Assembly: GCA_036824465.1 (NCBI GenBank)
Contig: DAITAC010000020.1
Coordinates: 1 to 46,965 of the forward strand
DNA length: 46,965 bases
From: JAKOQB01 sp036824465
Lineage (GTDB): Bacteria; Pseudomonadota; Gammaproteobacteria; Burkholderiales; Burkholderiaceae_F
Direction: 5' to 3'
Position 1 is the stretch's first letter. Each line of letters begins with the position of its first letter. The translations under genes were made by a program, and so were the position numbers. The notes below the pieces were generated by a model. It did not search any database. It was not told where the DNA came from and saw nothing but the letters and a program-made list of their open reading frames with translations. Positions 9,052-17,099 of the stretch are shown in pieces.

Positions 9052-10305
9052 TCAACGGTCAATCTCCCCGAACACGATGTCCTGCGTGCCGATGATCGTG
9101 ACCGCGTCGGCGATCATGTGGCCCTTTGCCATCTCGTCCAGCGATGCGAGATGCGCGAACCCCGGCGCGCGAATCTTCAGCCGGAACGGTTTGTTGGCGC
9201 CGTCGGACACGAGATAGATGCCGAACTCGCCCTTCGGATGCTCGACCGCCGCGTACGCCTCGCCGGCCGGAACATGAAAGCCTTCGGTGAAGAGCTTGAA
9301 GTGATGGATCAGCTCTTCCATGTTGGATTTCATGTCGATGCGCGACGGCGGCGCCACCTTGTGGTTCTCGGACATCACCGGGCCCGGATTGACCCGCAGC
9401 CAGTCGACGCACTGCTTGATGATGCGGTTCGCCTGTCGCATCTCCTCGACGCGCACCAGGTAGCGATCGTATGAGTCGCCATTGACGCCGACCGGGATGT
9501 CGAATGTGACGCGGTCGTATACCTCGTAGGGCTGCTTCTTGCGCAGGTCCCATTCGACGCCGGAGCCGCGCAGCATCGGGCCAGTGAATCCCATCTGCAC
9601 AGCGCGCTCGGCAGAGACGACACCAATCCCGACCAGGCGCTGCTTCCAGATGCGATTGTCGGTGAGCAGCGTTTCGTACTCGTCGACATAGGTCGGGAAG
9701 CGTCGGGTGAAATCCTCGATGAAATCGAGCACTGAGCCCTGCCGGTTTTCGTTCAGACGCTTGATATCGGTCGCATTCTTGTACTTCGAAGCCTTGTACT
9801 GCGGCATCGATTCGGGCAGATCGCGATACACGCCGCCCGGCCGGTAGTACGCCGCGTGCATGCGCGCACCGGACACGGCTTCGTAGATGTCGAACAGATC
9901 CTCGCGCTCGCGAAACGCGTACAGCAGCACCGCCATCGCGCCCACGTCGAGACCGTGCGCGCCGATCCACAGCAGGTGGTTCAGCAGACGCGTGATCTCG
10001 TCGAACATCACGCGGATGTACTGCGCGCGGATCGGCACGTCGATACCGAGCAGTTTCTCGATCGCCATCACGTAGGCGTGCTCGTTGCACATCATCGACA
10101 CGTAGTCGAGCCGGTCCATGTAGGGCACGGACTGGATGAATGTGCGCGTTTCCGCCAGCTTCTCGGTGGCGCGATGAAGCAGGCCGATGTGCGGATCGGC
10201 GCGCTGGATCACCTCGCCGTCGAGCTCGAGCACGAGGCGAAGAACACCATGGGCCGCCGGATGCTGGGGGCCAAAGTTGAGGGTGTAGTTCTTGATCTCC
10301 GCCAT
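9052..10305 (-). CDS. nuoD: NADH-quinone oxidoreductase subunit D
   Basis: 49-kDa-type subunit related to the [NiFe]-hydrogenase large subunit; it lines the quinone-reduction site of complex I. At 417 residues it has the normal length for a separate (unfused) NuoD. The family N-terminus NYTLNFGPQHPAAHGVLRLV and the block HRATEKLAETRTF are clear, as are MCNEHAY and the C-terminal GEIDR. The gene is co-directional with nuoC but separated from it by a 117-base spacer with small palindromes. Confidence 0.97.
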   Translation of the reverse strand: MAEIKNYTLNFGPQHPAAHGVLRLVLELDGEVIQRADPHIGLLHRATEKLAETRTFIQSVPYMDRLDYVSMMCNEHAYVMAIEKLLGIDVPIRAQYIRVMFDEITRLLNHLLWIGAHGLDVGAMAVLLYAFREREDLFDIYEAVSGARMHAAYYRPGGVYRDLPESMPQYKASKYKNATDIKRLNENRQGSVLDFIEDFTRRFPTYVDEYETLLTDNRIWKQRLVGIGVVSAERAVQMGFTGPMLRGSGVEWDLRKKQPYEVYDRVTFDIPVGVNGDSYDRYLVRVEEMRQANRIIKQCVDWLRVNPGPVMSENHKVAPPSRIDMKSNMEELIHHFKLFTEGFHVPAGEAYAAVEHPKGEFGIYLVSDGANKPFRLKIRAPGFAHLASLDEMAKGHMIADAVTIIGTQDIVFGEIDR

Positions 10306-10422
10306 GGAATCAGCTCTTGACCACTACACCCTTAACTTCGTTGGAGGCTAACGTGAGCGCAGCGAACGTTAAGCCGCGCGAAGCGCGGCGGCCGGAAACA
10401 AAGTTCAGCGTGTCCAACTTCA
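10306..10422. repeat. Spacer with palindromes between nuoC and nuoD
   Basis: A 117-base non-coding spacer. It contains a perfect stem CCGCGC/GCGCGG with a three-base loop (10374-10388). An imperfect stem GCTAACGT ... ACGTTAAGC (10348-10374) lies beside it. Neither is followed by a T-run in the operon direction. It may be another REP-like insertion. No ribosome-binding site stands out for nuoD. Confidence 0.45.
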
Positions 10423-11016
10423 TCACCCCCGCCCGTAACCTTCTTCCCGAATCACCCGCGGCACGACTTCGCGCGGTTCGATCGACACGGGCTGATAAAT
10501 GACGCGCTTCTGTTCCGGGTCGTAGCGCATCTCGACGTAGCCGGAGATGGGAAAATCCTTGCGGAACGGGTGTCCGACGAAGCCGTAGTCCGTGAGGATG
10601 CGTCGCAGGTCGCTGTGGCCTTCGAAGACGATGCCGAACAGGTCGAACGCCTCGCGTTCGAACCAGTTGGCCGAATTCCACACATCGGTCACCGAGGCGA
10701 GCAGCGGTAGCTCATCGTCAGGGCAAAAAGTGCGCACGCGAACGCGCCAGTTGTGCGTGATCGACAGCAGGTGCATCACGACGGCGAAGCGCGCGCCTTC
10801 CCATGCACCATCGCCGTAGCCCTGGTAATCGACGCCGCAAAGGTCAATCAGTTGCTCGAATCTGAGGCTGGCCTCGTCGCGCAGGATCAGCGCCACGTCA
10901 TGATGGCTCTCGCTCCTGACGACGATCGTGACTTCGCCCAACGCGACCGTTTGGCTCACCAGGCGCTCGCCCAGCGCGCTGCGCAGGTTTTCGACAAGAG
11001 TCTCGATGCGTGACAT
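10423..11016 (-). CDS. nuoC: NADH-quinone oxidoreductase subunit C
   Basis: 30-kDa-type subunit of the complex I connecting arm, 197 residues. It is separate from NuoD, unlike the E. coli fusion. The signature WFEREAFDLFGIVFEGHSDL and the following RRILTDYGFVGHPFRKDFP are the classic family block. The start MSRIETLVENLRSALGE at 11016 is chosen because the open frame upstream of it is arginine-rich and overlaps nuoB. It lies 46 bases after the nuoB stop. Confidence 0.96.
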   Translation of the reverse strand: MSRIETLVENLRSALGERLVSQTVALGEVTIVVRSESHHDVALILRDEASLRFEQLIDLCGVDYQGYGDGAWEGARFAVVMHLLSITHNWRVRVRTFCPDDELPLLASVTDVWNSANWFEREAFDLFGIVFEGHSDLRRILTDYGFVGHPFRKDFPISGYVEMRYDPEQKRVIYQPVSIEPREVVPRVIREEGYGRG

Positions 11017-11062
11017 GTGGCGAGGGGAAGCGGGCTGCCGGGCGATCGTCTGAGCGAAAGTT

Positions 11063-11539
11063 CTAGCGGGCGATCGTATTGGTCCGGCGGATCTTGTTCT
11101 GCAGCTGGATGATTCCGTACAGCAGCGCTTCGGCCGTCGGCGGGCAGCCCGGAACATAAACGTCGACCGGCACGATGCGATCACAGCCACGCACGACCGA
11201 ATAGCTGTAGTGGTAATAGCCGCCGCCGTTGGCGCATGAGCCCATGCTGATCACCCAGCGCGGCTCGGCCATCTGGTCATAGACCTTGCGCAGGGCCGGG
11301 GCCATCTTGTTGCACAGCGTGCCGGCCACGATCATTACGTCCGACTGGCGCGGACTCGGCCGGAACATCACGCCGAAGCGATCAAGGTCATAGCGCGAGG
11401 CGCCGGCGTGGATCATCTCGACCGCGCAGCAGGCCAGGCCGAATGTCATCGGCCACATCGAACCGGTCTTGCTCCAGTTGATCAGCTTGTCGAGCTGAGT
11501 GGTCGCAAAACCCTCGTTCAGGACGCCTTCGATTCCCAT
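11063..11539 (-). CDS. nuoB: NADH-quinone oxidoreductase subunit B
   Basis: PSST-type subunit carrying cluster N2, the last iron-sulfur centre before quinone; 158 residues. The tandem cysteines in GLACCAVEM (Cys 37 and 38), with Cys 102 in MGSCANGGG and Cys 132 in VPGCPPTAEAL, are the four ligands. The length is typical of the family. It starts 11 bases after the nuoA stop. Confidence 0.97.
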   Translation of the reverse strand: MGIEGVLNEGFATTQLDKLINWSKTGSMWPMTFGLACCAVEMIHAGASRYDLDRFGVMFRPSPRQSDVMIVAGTLCNKMAPALRKVYDQMAEPRWVISMGSCANGGGYYHYSYSVVRGCDRIVPVDVYVPGCPPTAEALLYGIIQLQNKIRRTNTIAR

Positions 11540-11550
11540 GAGTTACGCGC

Positions 11551-11916
11551 CTATTCCCAATCCAGCGCGCCCTTCTTCCATTCGTAGAGGAAGCCGACGG
11601 TCAGAATGGCGAGGAACAGCATCATCGCCCAGAAGCCAGCGCTCCACGGCGGCAGGTCGCCGAGCACGACCGCCCATGGAAAAAGGAACGCGATTTCAAG
11701 ATCGAACAGGATGAACAGGATCGCGACAAGGTAATAGCGCACATCAAATTTCATGCGTGCGTCTTCGAATGCCTCGAATCCGCATTCATAAGGCGACAAT
11801 TTCTCCGGATTGGGCTTGTGCGGACCAAGGAGCGCGCCCACCGCGATCGGCGCAACGCCGACGATGACGCCGACCAGGATGAACAGAAGCACAGGGACGT
11901 AGCTGTCGATGTTCAT
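11551..11916 (-). CDS. nuoA: NADH-quinone oxidoreductase subunit A
   Basis: Small membrane subunit, first gene of the complex I operon, 121 residues. Three hydrophobic helices are visible, as is the family loop PYECGFEAFEDARMKFDVRYY (about 42-62). A purine-rich GGGA lies just before the ATG at 11916. The gene follows the tRNA-Leu in the same direction, so it may be transcribed from a promoter between the tRNA and nuoA or by readthrough; no clear promoter was identified in the 128-base gap. Confidence 0.96.
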   Translation of the reverse strand: MNIDSYVPVLLFILVGVIVGVAPIAVGALLGPHKPNPEKLSPYECGFEAFEDARMKFDVRYYLVAILFILFDLEIAFLFPWAVVLGDLPPWSAGFWAMMLFLAILTVGFLYEWKKGALDWE

Positions 11917-12044
11917 TCCCGGTCCATCAGGCCACTATCAGATCCAAAACGCCGCCGTGCAACGGTTCAGGCCGCCTAACTTCAAGATCGCGAACGCCCT
12001 GCCGACCCGTTGGATGACGCGATCGCGACCCGATGCTCGACGGT

Positions 12045-12129
12045 TGGTGCCGACGGTGAGACTCGAACTCACACGGCTTTCGCCGCCACCCCCTCAAGAT
12101 GGTGTGTCTACCAATTCCACCACGTCGGC
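12045..12129 (-). tRNA. tRNA-Leu (anticodon GAG), CCA encoded
   Basis: Reading the minus strand, the acceptor arm GCCGACG pairs with CGTCGGC. It is followed by a leucine-type D arm (GTGGAATTGGTAGACAC). The anticodon stem CCATC/GGTGG encloses loop TTGAGGG with anticodon GAG. A long class II variable arm (CGGCGAAAGCCG) follows. The T arm is GTGAG TTCGAGT CTCAC, then discriminator A and an encoded CCA. It lies between secG and nuoA in the same orientation. Confidence 0.95.
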
Positions 12130-12139
12130 AACGGCGCGG

Positions 12140-12145
12140 ATTCTA
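12140..12145 (-). promoter_or_regulatory. Possible -10 element (TAGAAT) for tRNA-Leu
   Basis: On the minus strand TAGAAT lies 10 bases before the tRNA 5' end, a suitable position for a -10 hexamer. No good -35 hexamer is seen at the usual spacing, so this is tentative; cotranscription with secG is also possible. Confidence 0.3.
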
Positions 12146-12195
12146 CTTCAATCACTCTTGCACCGCGCCTCGCCGCGAGGGAGAAACCCGCCTGG

Positions 12196-12588
12196 CTACT
12201 TTGGAATATCGCCCGCCTTGCCCGCCGCTTTTCGTTCATCAGCAGCGGGGACGGCGTCCTTCTTTTCATCCTTGCCGGCATCGGCCTTGGCCGGTTCGCT
12301 CGGCACCATCGTGCCCATCACGCCGCCCTGTGGCGCCTTCACCGCACGCATCGACGTTGCGCTGTAAGCCAGTCCAAGCGTCGCGATGAAGAACACTGCA
12401 GCCACGGCACCGGTACTGCGCGACAGGAAGTTGGCCGAGCCGGTTGCGCCGAAGAGACTGCCCGATGCACCGCCGCCGAACGCCGCGCCCATGTCTGCGC
12501 CCTTGCCGTGCTGGAGCAGCACGAGCACGATGATCGCGATCGCACACAGCACCTGAAGCACGATCAGCAATGTGGTCATGTAAGCCAT
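12196..12588 (-). CDS. secG: Preprotein translocase subunit SecG
   Basis: Auxiliary subunit of the SecYEG channel, 130 residues. Two hydrophobic helices flank the family loop LVLLQHGKGADMGAAFGGGA (about 22-41), followed by GSANFLSRSTGAVAAVFF. The C-terminal 40 residues are Lys/Ala/Asp-rich and probably disordered, a common extension in betaproteobacteria. It lies 24 bases after tpiA, and the tpiA-secG pairing is widely conserved. Confidence 0.95.
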   Translation of the reverse strand: MAYMTTLLIVLQVLCAIAIIVLVLLQHGKGADMGAAFGGGASGSLFGATGSANFLSRSTGAVAAVFFIATLGLAYSATSMRAVKAPQGGVMGTMVPSEPAKADAGKDEKKDAVPAADERKAAGKAGDIPK

Positions 12589-12612
12589 GTCATTTCCTCG
12601 TCAGAATTCAAC

Positions 12613-13362
12613 TCAACCGGCAGCGCTGCAGATCGCCAGAAAATCCTTCGCGACCAACGCCGCACCGCCGATCAAACCACCGTCGATGTCCGCTTGCGCA
12701 AAGAGTTCCGCTGCATTGGCGGGCTTCACACTTCCGCCGTAGAGAATTCGCGTCGACGCCGCCGCTGCCGCATCCGCGTGCGCGAGCTGCGCGCGAATCG
12801 CTGCGTGCACTTCCTGCGCCTGCGCGGGTGTGGCGGTGCGGCCGGTGCCGATTGCCCACACCGGTTCATAGGCCAACGCGGCTTGCGCCAACTGAGCAAC
12901 AGTGCACCGCTTCAGTACCGCATCCAGCTGCGCGCCCACCACTTCGAGCGTGCGGCCGGCTTCGCGCTCCGCCAGAGTTTCGCCAACACAGACGATCGGC
13001 CTCAGTCCGACCGCGAATGCGCACACCGCCTTCGCGGCGACGATTTCGTTCGTCTCACCGTACAGGCCGCGGCGCTCCGAATGACCGACGATCACCCAGC
13101 GACAGCCGATATCGATCAACATTTCGCCGGCCACCTCACCGGTGAACGCGCCCGGTTTTTCGACACTCAGGTTCTGCGCCCCGAGATCCGCGGCAACACC
13201 GGCGAGGCCATCGCGCACCTGCGCCAGATAGACAAAGGGCGCGCACACAGCCACATCGCACGTCCAACGTCCGGCGCGAAGTTCCGCCAGCCACGCCGCA
13301 TTGGTGTCGAGGGAGCCGTTCATCTTCCAGTTGGCGGCAACCAGTTTCCGGCGGGTCGTCAT
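12613..13362 (-). CDS. tpiA: Triosephosphate isomerase
   Basis: Interconverts glyceraldehyde 3-phosphate and dihydroxyacetone phosphate in glycolysis and gluconeogenesis. It has 249 residues, the usual length. Catalytic residues are visible: Asn11 and Lys13 in NWKMNGS, His94 in VGHSERR, and Glu166 in AYEPVWAIGTG. The phosphate-binding ILYGGSV motif is near the C-terminus. It starts eight bases after the quinone oxidoreductase stop, so the two are probably cotranscribed. Confidence 0.97.
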   Translation of the reverse strand: MTTRRKLVAANWKMNGSLDTNAAWLAELRAGRWTCDVAVCAPFVYLAQVRDGLAGVAADLGAQNLSVEKPGAFTGEVAGEMLIDIGCRWVIVGHSERRGLYGETNEIVAAKAVCAFAVGLRPIVCVGETLAEREAGRTLEVVGAQLDAVLKRCTVAQLAQAALAYEPVWAIGTGRTATPAQAQEVHAAIRAQLAHADAAAAASTRILYGGSVKPANAAELFAQADIDGGLIGGAALVAKDFLAICSAAG

Positions 13363-13370
13363 ATCGATTC

Positions 13371-14372
13371 TCAGGGTCTGGTCGGGGCCGCGTCGGTCAC
13401 GTTCAGAACGATCTTGCCGATGTGCTGGCTCGATTCCATCAGCTCATGTGCCGCCGCTGCGTCGGCGAGCGCAAAGGTCTTGAACAGCATCGGCTTCACG
13501 TGCCCGATCTCGATCAGGGGCCACACGGTGGCGCGTAATTTCCTCGCGATCGCCGCCTTGAACTCGACGGAGCGCGGTCTCAGCGTCGACCCGGTCAGGA
13601 CGAGCCGCCGCCGCAGGATCGCATTCAGGTCGACCGTCGCCTTGGCGCCGCCGAGCAGCGCGATAACGACCAGCCGGCCATCGTCGGCCAGGCATTCGAT
13701 TTCACGCGGAACATAGTCGCCAGCGACCATGTCGAGGATCACGTCGACCCCGCGCCGTGCGGTCAGCTCGCGCACCACGGCGACGAAATCCTCGCTGCGG
13801 TAGTTGATCGCGCGCCGCGCGCCGAGCGTCTCACAGGCTCGGCACTTGTCGTCACTGCCGGCAGTGGCAAACACCGTATTGCCGAGCGCGGCGGCGATCT
13901 GGATGGCCGCCACGCCGATACCGCTCGTTCCGCCCTGCACCAGCAGCGATTCGCCTGGCGCAAGGTGCGCCCGATCGAACACGTTGCTCCACACTGTGAA
14001 GTGGGTTTCCGGTAACGCCGCGGCCTCGGCGAAGCTCAGGCCGCGCGGCAGCGGAAGAATCTGTCCGACCGGCGCGACACAGGACTCAGCGTAGCCGCCG
14101 CCGGCGACGAGGGCGCACACCGAATCGCCGACCGAAAGGCCGCTGCCGGCGAGATCGCCGCCCTCGATCGCGCCCGCGACCTCCAGCCCGGGCAGATCGG
14201 ACGCGCCCGGCGGCGGCGCATACGCGCCCTTGCGCTGCAGCACGTCGGGGCGATTGACTCCGGCCGCGAACACGCGGATCAGCGCCTCGCCCTTGCCGGG
14301 TTGGGGTCGCGGCCGCTCGCAGAGGCGCAACACCTCCGGCCCACCCGGCTTGATGATTTCGACCGCTTTCAT
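13371..14372 (-). CDS. NAD(P)H quinone oxidoreductase, PIG3/zeta-crystallin type
   Basis: Zinc-free medium-chain dehydrogenase/reductase, 333 residues from the ATG at 14372 (MKAVEIIKPGGPEVLRL). An ATG four codons upstream (14384) is also possible; neither has a good ribosome-binding site. The N-terminal GroES-like domain is followed by a Rossmann fold with GGTSGIGVAAIQIA. The region GSDDKCRACETLGARRAINYR is the cofactor-recognition part. Zinc-ligand cysteines are absent, as expected for quinone reductases. It probably reduces quinones or enones with NADPH; the physiological substrate cannot be read from the sequence. Confidence 0.88.
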   Translation of the reverse strand: MKAVEIIKPGGPEVLRLCERPRPQPGKGEALIRVFAAGVNRPDVLQRKGAYAPPPGASDLPGLEVAGAIEGGDLAGSGLSVGDSVCALVAGGGYAESCVAPVGQILPLPRGLSFAEAAALPETHFTVWSNVFDRAHLAPGESLLVQGGTSGIGVAAIQIAAALGNTVFATAGSDDKCRACETLGARRAINYRSEDFVAVVRELTARRGVDVILDMVAGDYVPREIECLADDGRLVVIALLGGAKATVDLNAILRRRLVLTGSTLRPRSVEFKAAIARKLRATVWPLIEIGHVKPMLFKTFALADAAAAHELMESSQHIGKIVLNVTDAAPTRP

Positions 14373-14392
14373 GGAGTTGTGCATCGGGAATC

Positions 14393-14413
14393 GCCCGACT
14401 CCCGACGCCCGAC
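14393..14413. repeat. GTCGGGA-type heptamer repeats downstream of pnp
   Basis: CCCGACT, CCCGACG and CCCGACT stand in tandem in the 28-base (or 40-base) space between the quinone oxidoreductase start and the pnp stop, touching the pnp stop codon. These are the same units as in the nuoI-nuoJ spacer. Confidence 0.6.
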
Positions 14414-16542
14414 TACTGCTGCGCGCCGCCGAGTTCCGCCGCGGCGGCTTTCATCGACAACCGCACGCGGCCCTTCTCGTCGGCCTCGATCACCTTGACC
14501 TTCACCGCCTGACCTTCCTTCAGATAATCGGCGACCGCGTTCACGCGCTCACTGGCGATCTGCGAGATGTGCAACAGGCCATCGCGGCCGGGGAGGATCT
14601 GCACGATCGCGCCAAAGTCCAGCAGACGAAGCACGGTGCCGTCGTAGATCTTGCCCACCTCCACCTCGGCCGTCAGCTCGCGGATGCGGCGCTCTGCCTC
14701 CTTGGCCTTCTCGAGGTCGACGCTGGCGATGATGATGGTGCCATCGTCCTCGATGTCGATCTGGGTGCCGGTTTCCTCGGTCAGCGCGCGGATCACTGCG
14801 CCGCCTTTGCCGATCACGTCGCGGATCTTTTCCGGATTGATCTTCATCTTGGTCAGGCGCGGCGCAAACGCCGACAGCTCACCGCGCGGCGCTTCCATCG
14901 CCTGCTGCATCTTCTGCAGGATGTGCATGCGGCCTTCCTGTGCCTGCATCAGCGCGGCGTGCATGATCTCCTTGGTGATGCCCTCGATCTTGATGTCCAT
15001 CTGCAGCGCGGTCACGCCGTTGACGGTACCGGCCACCTTAAAGTCCATGTCGCCGAGGTGATCCTCATCACCGAGGATGTCGGTCAGCACCGCGAACTTG
15101 TTGCCCTCCTTGATCAGGCCCATCGCCACGCCCGCGACGTGCGCCTTCATCGGTACCCCGGCGTCCATCAGCGCCAGGCAGCCGCCGCATACGGACGCCA
15201 TCGATGACGAGCCGTTTGACTCGGTGATCTCCGACACGACGCGAATCGAATACTGGAAGTCCTCGGGACTCGGCAGACAGGCGAGCAGTGCACGCTTGGC
15301 CAGCCGGCCATGGCCGATCTCCCGTCGCTTGGGTGCACCGACACGCCCCGTCTCGCCGGTGGCAAACGGCGGCATGTTGTAGTGGAGCATGAAGCGCTCG
15401 CGGTACTCACCCATCAGCGCGTCGATGATCTGCTCGTCCTGCTTGGTTCCGAGGGTGGCGGTGACGAGCGCCTGTGTTTCGCCGCGCGTGAACAGCGCGC
15501 TGCCGTGCGTCCGCGGCAGCACACCAAGGCGGATCGCGATCGGCCGCACCGTGCGCGTATCGCGACCGTCGATGCGCGGCTCGCCGTCGAGAATCTGGCT
15601 GCGGACGATCTTGGCCTGCAGATCGAACATGATCGAGTCGATCTCGTTGTCATCCGGCTTGGGCTGACCCGTCGCCGCCGCCTCTTCTTCGAGCTTCTGC
15701 CACAGGTGCCGGTACGCGTCCTCAATCTTCTGCGTGCGCGCCTGCTTGCTGCGGATCTGGTACGCAGCGCGCAGGTCCGCGCCGACAACCGCGATCACCT
15801 TGGCGATGAGCGCCTCGTTCTTCGCGGGCGGCTGCCAATTCGCCGCCGGTTTGCCGGCATCGCGCACCAGTTCGTGAATCGCGTTGATCGCCGTCTGCAT
15901 CTGCTCATGGCCGTACACCACGGCACCGAGCATCACATCCTCGGGCAATTGATCGGCCTCGGACTCGACCATCAGCACTGCGCGCTCCGTGCCCGCAACC
16001 ACCAGGTCGAGCTTCGAGTCCTTCAGTTGCGCGGCAGTCGGATTCAGAACGTACTGACCATCGAGATATGCCACACGCGCCGCACCGACCGGCCCCTTGA
16101 AAGGAAGGCCCGACACCGATAGCGCGGCTGACGCACCGATCATCGCGGGGATGTCAGGATCAATCTCGGGATTGACCGACATCACGTGGATGACGACCTG
16201 CACCTCGTTGAAGTAGCTATCGGGAAACAGCGGTCGGATCGGACGATCGATCAGGCGCGACGTCAGCGTTTCCTTTTCGCTTGGGCGACCTTCCCGCTTG
16301 AAGAAGCCGCCGGGAATCTTGCCGGCCGCGTAGGTCTTCTCGACATAATCGACCGTCAGCGGAAAGAAGTCCTGTCCCGCCTTGGCCTCCGATCTCGCCA
16401 CCACGGTGGCAAGCACCACCGTATCGTCCATCGAGCACACCACGGCGCCACTCGCCTGGCGTGCGATTTCTCCGGTTTCCAGCCGCACCGTGTGCGCACC
16501 GTACTGAAACGACTTCGTCACTTTTTCGAACACTTGAGCCAT
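14413..16542 (-). CDS. pnp: Polyribonucleotide nucleotidyltransferase (PNPase)
   Basis: Phosphorolytic 3'-5' exoribonuclease of RNA turnover and a degradosome component, 709 residues. Two RNase PH-like domains are followed by a KH domain (about 563-622, with GKGG at 578-581) and an S1 domain (about 626-695). The start MAQVFEKVTKSFQYGAHTVRLETG fits the family. A purine-rich GAGAGG directly touches the ATG, and a perfect six-base hairpin lies immediately upstream (16548-16566), suggesting leader control. It follows rpsO as in most proteobacteria. Confidence 0.97.
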   Translation of the reverse strand: MAQVFEKVTKSFQYGAHTVRLETGEIARQASGAVVCSMDDTVVLATVVARSEAKAGQDFFPLTVDYVEKTYAAGKIPGGFFKREGRPSEKETLTSRLIDRPIRPLFPDSYFNEVQVVIHVMSVNPEIDPDIPAMIGASAALSVSGLPFKGPVGAARVAYLDGQYVLNPTAAQLKDSKLDLVVAGTERAVLMVESEADQLPEDVMLGAVVYGHEQMQTAINAIHELVRDAGKPAANWQPPAKNEALIAKVIAVVGADLRAAYQIRSKQARTQKIEDAYRHLWQKLEEEAAATGQPKPDDNEIDSIMFDLQAKIVRSQILDGEPRIDGRDTRTVRPIAIRLGVLPRTHGSALFTRGETQALVTATLGTKQDEQIIDALMGEYRERFMLHYNMPPFATGETGRVGAPKRREIGHGRLAKRALLACLPSPEDFQYSIRVVSEITESNGSSSMASVCGGCLALMDAGVPMKAHVAGVAMGLIKEGNKFAVLTDILGDEDHLGDMDFKVAGTVNGVTALQMDIKIEGITKEIMHAALMQAQEGRMHILQKMQQAMEAPRGELSAFAPRLTKMKINPEKIRDVIGKGGAVIRALTEETGTQIDIEDDGTIIIASVDLEKAKEAERRIRELTAEVEVGKIYDGTVLRLLDFGAIVQILPGRDGLLHISQIASERVNAVADYLKEGQAVKVKVIEADEKGRVRLSMKAAAAELGGAQQ

Positions 16543-16547
16543 CCTCT

Positions 16548-16566
16548 CTGCGTCATCATTACGCAG
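16548..16566 (-). promoter_or_regulatory. Hairpin abutting the pnp ribosome-binding site
   Basis: The minus strand reads CTGCGT, a seven-base loop, then ACGCAG, a perfect six-base stem ending five bases before the pnp ATG. In E. coli the pnp leader is an RNase III-cleaved, PNPase-autoregulated hairpin; a similar role here is only inference. Confidence 0.4.
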
Positions 16567-16680
16567 TCACGACATCATTGGGCAGGGCACGCGGCGGTAT
16601 CGACGACTCGGAGATCAACCAAGTGATTTCCTCACATCCACAGCGCAGCGCGCGACCCGGCGGGACAAAGCGGAGAATGC

Positions 16681-16713
16681 AAAAAGCCCGCTGAGCTGTT
16701 GCTCGCAGGCTGG
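16681..16713 (-). terminator. Rho-independent terminator after rpsO
   Basis: On the minus strand an AGCCTGCGAGC arm pairs with GCTCAGCGGGCT (one wobble, one bulge), with a short AACA loop. A run of five T follows at once. It lies 24 bases after the rpsO stop in the rpsO-pnp gap and would reduce, not necessarily abolish, readthrough into pnp. Confidence 0.75.
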
Positions 16714-16736
16714 TTGATGTCATCTCCCGAACACGA

Positions 16737-17006
16737 CTACTTGCGCAGGCCGAGGCTGTCGATCAGCCCCTTGTAGGACTCCGGGTTCTTGCCCTTGAGG
16801 TAGTCAAGCAGCTTACGGCGCCGGCTGACCATCTTCAGCAGACCGCGCCGGGAATGATGATCCTTGACGTGGGCCTTGAAGTGTTCGGTCAGTTCATTGA
16901 TCCGGGCCGTCAGCAGTGCCACCTGCACCTCGGGCGAACCGGTATCCGCTTTGCTGCGCTGATACTTGGCGACAATGTCGCCCTTCTTGATGTCTGCAAC
17001 CGACAT
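16737..17006 (-). CDS. rpsO: 30S ribosomal protein S15
   Basis: Primary 16S rRNA-binding protein of the small subunit platform. It has 89 residues, exactly the usual length. Family blocks GSPEVQVALLTARINELTEHFK and DHHSRRGLLKMVSRRRKLLDYL are complete. The start at 17006 (MSVADIKK) is chosen over the in-frame ATG at 17021 because AAGGGA stands six bases before it and the S15 N-terminus fits. It is followed by a terminator and then pnp. A TAGAAT hexamer at 17066-17071 may be its -10. Confidence 0.97.
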   Translation of the reverse strand: MSVADIKKGDIVAKYQRSKADTGSPEVQVALLTARINELTEHFKAHVKDHHSRRGLLKMVSRRRKLLDYLKGKNPESYKGLIDSLGLRK

Positions 17007-17065
17007 GATTTTCCCTTTCAAATCAACGTGCGGACACGGAAGGAAGGCCGTGCCGTGGAGCGCGC

Positions 17066-17071
17066 ATTCTA
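17066..17071 (-). promoter_or_regulatory. Possible -10 element (TAGAAT) for rpsO
   Basis: TAGAAT on the minus strand lies about 60 bases upstream of the rpsO start codon, which would give a leader long enough for S15 autoregulation. No convincing -35 hexamer is seen 16-18 bases upstream. Confidence 0.3.
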
Positions 17072-17099
17072 ACCGATTCGTCCCCGGCTTGCGCCGGCC

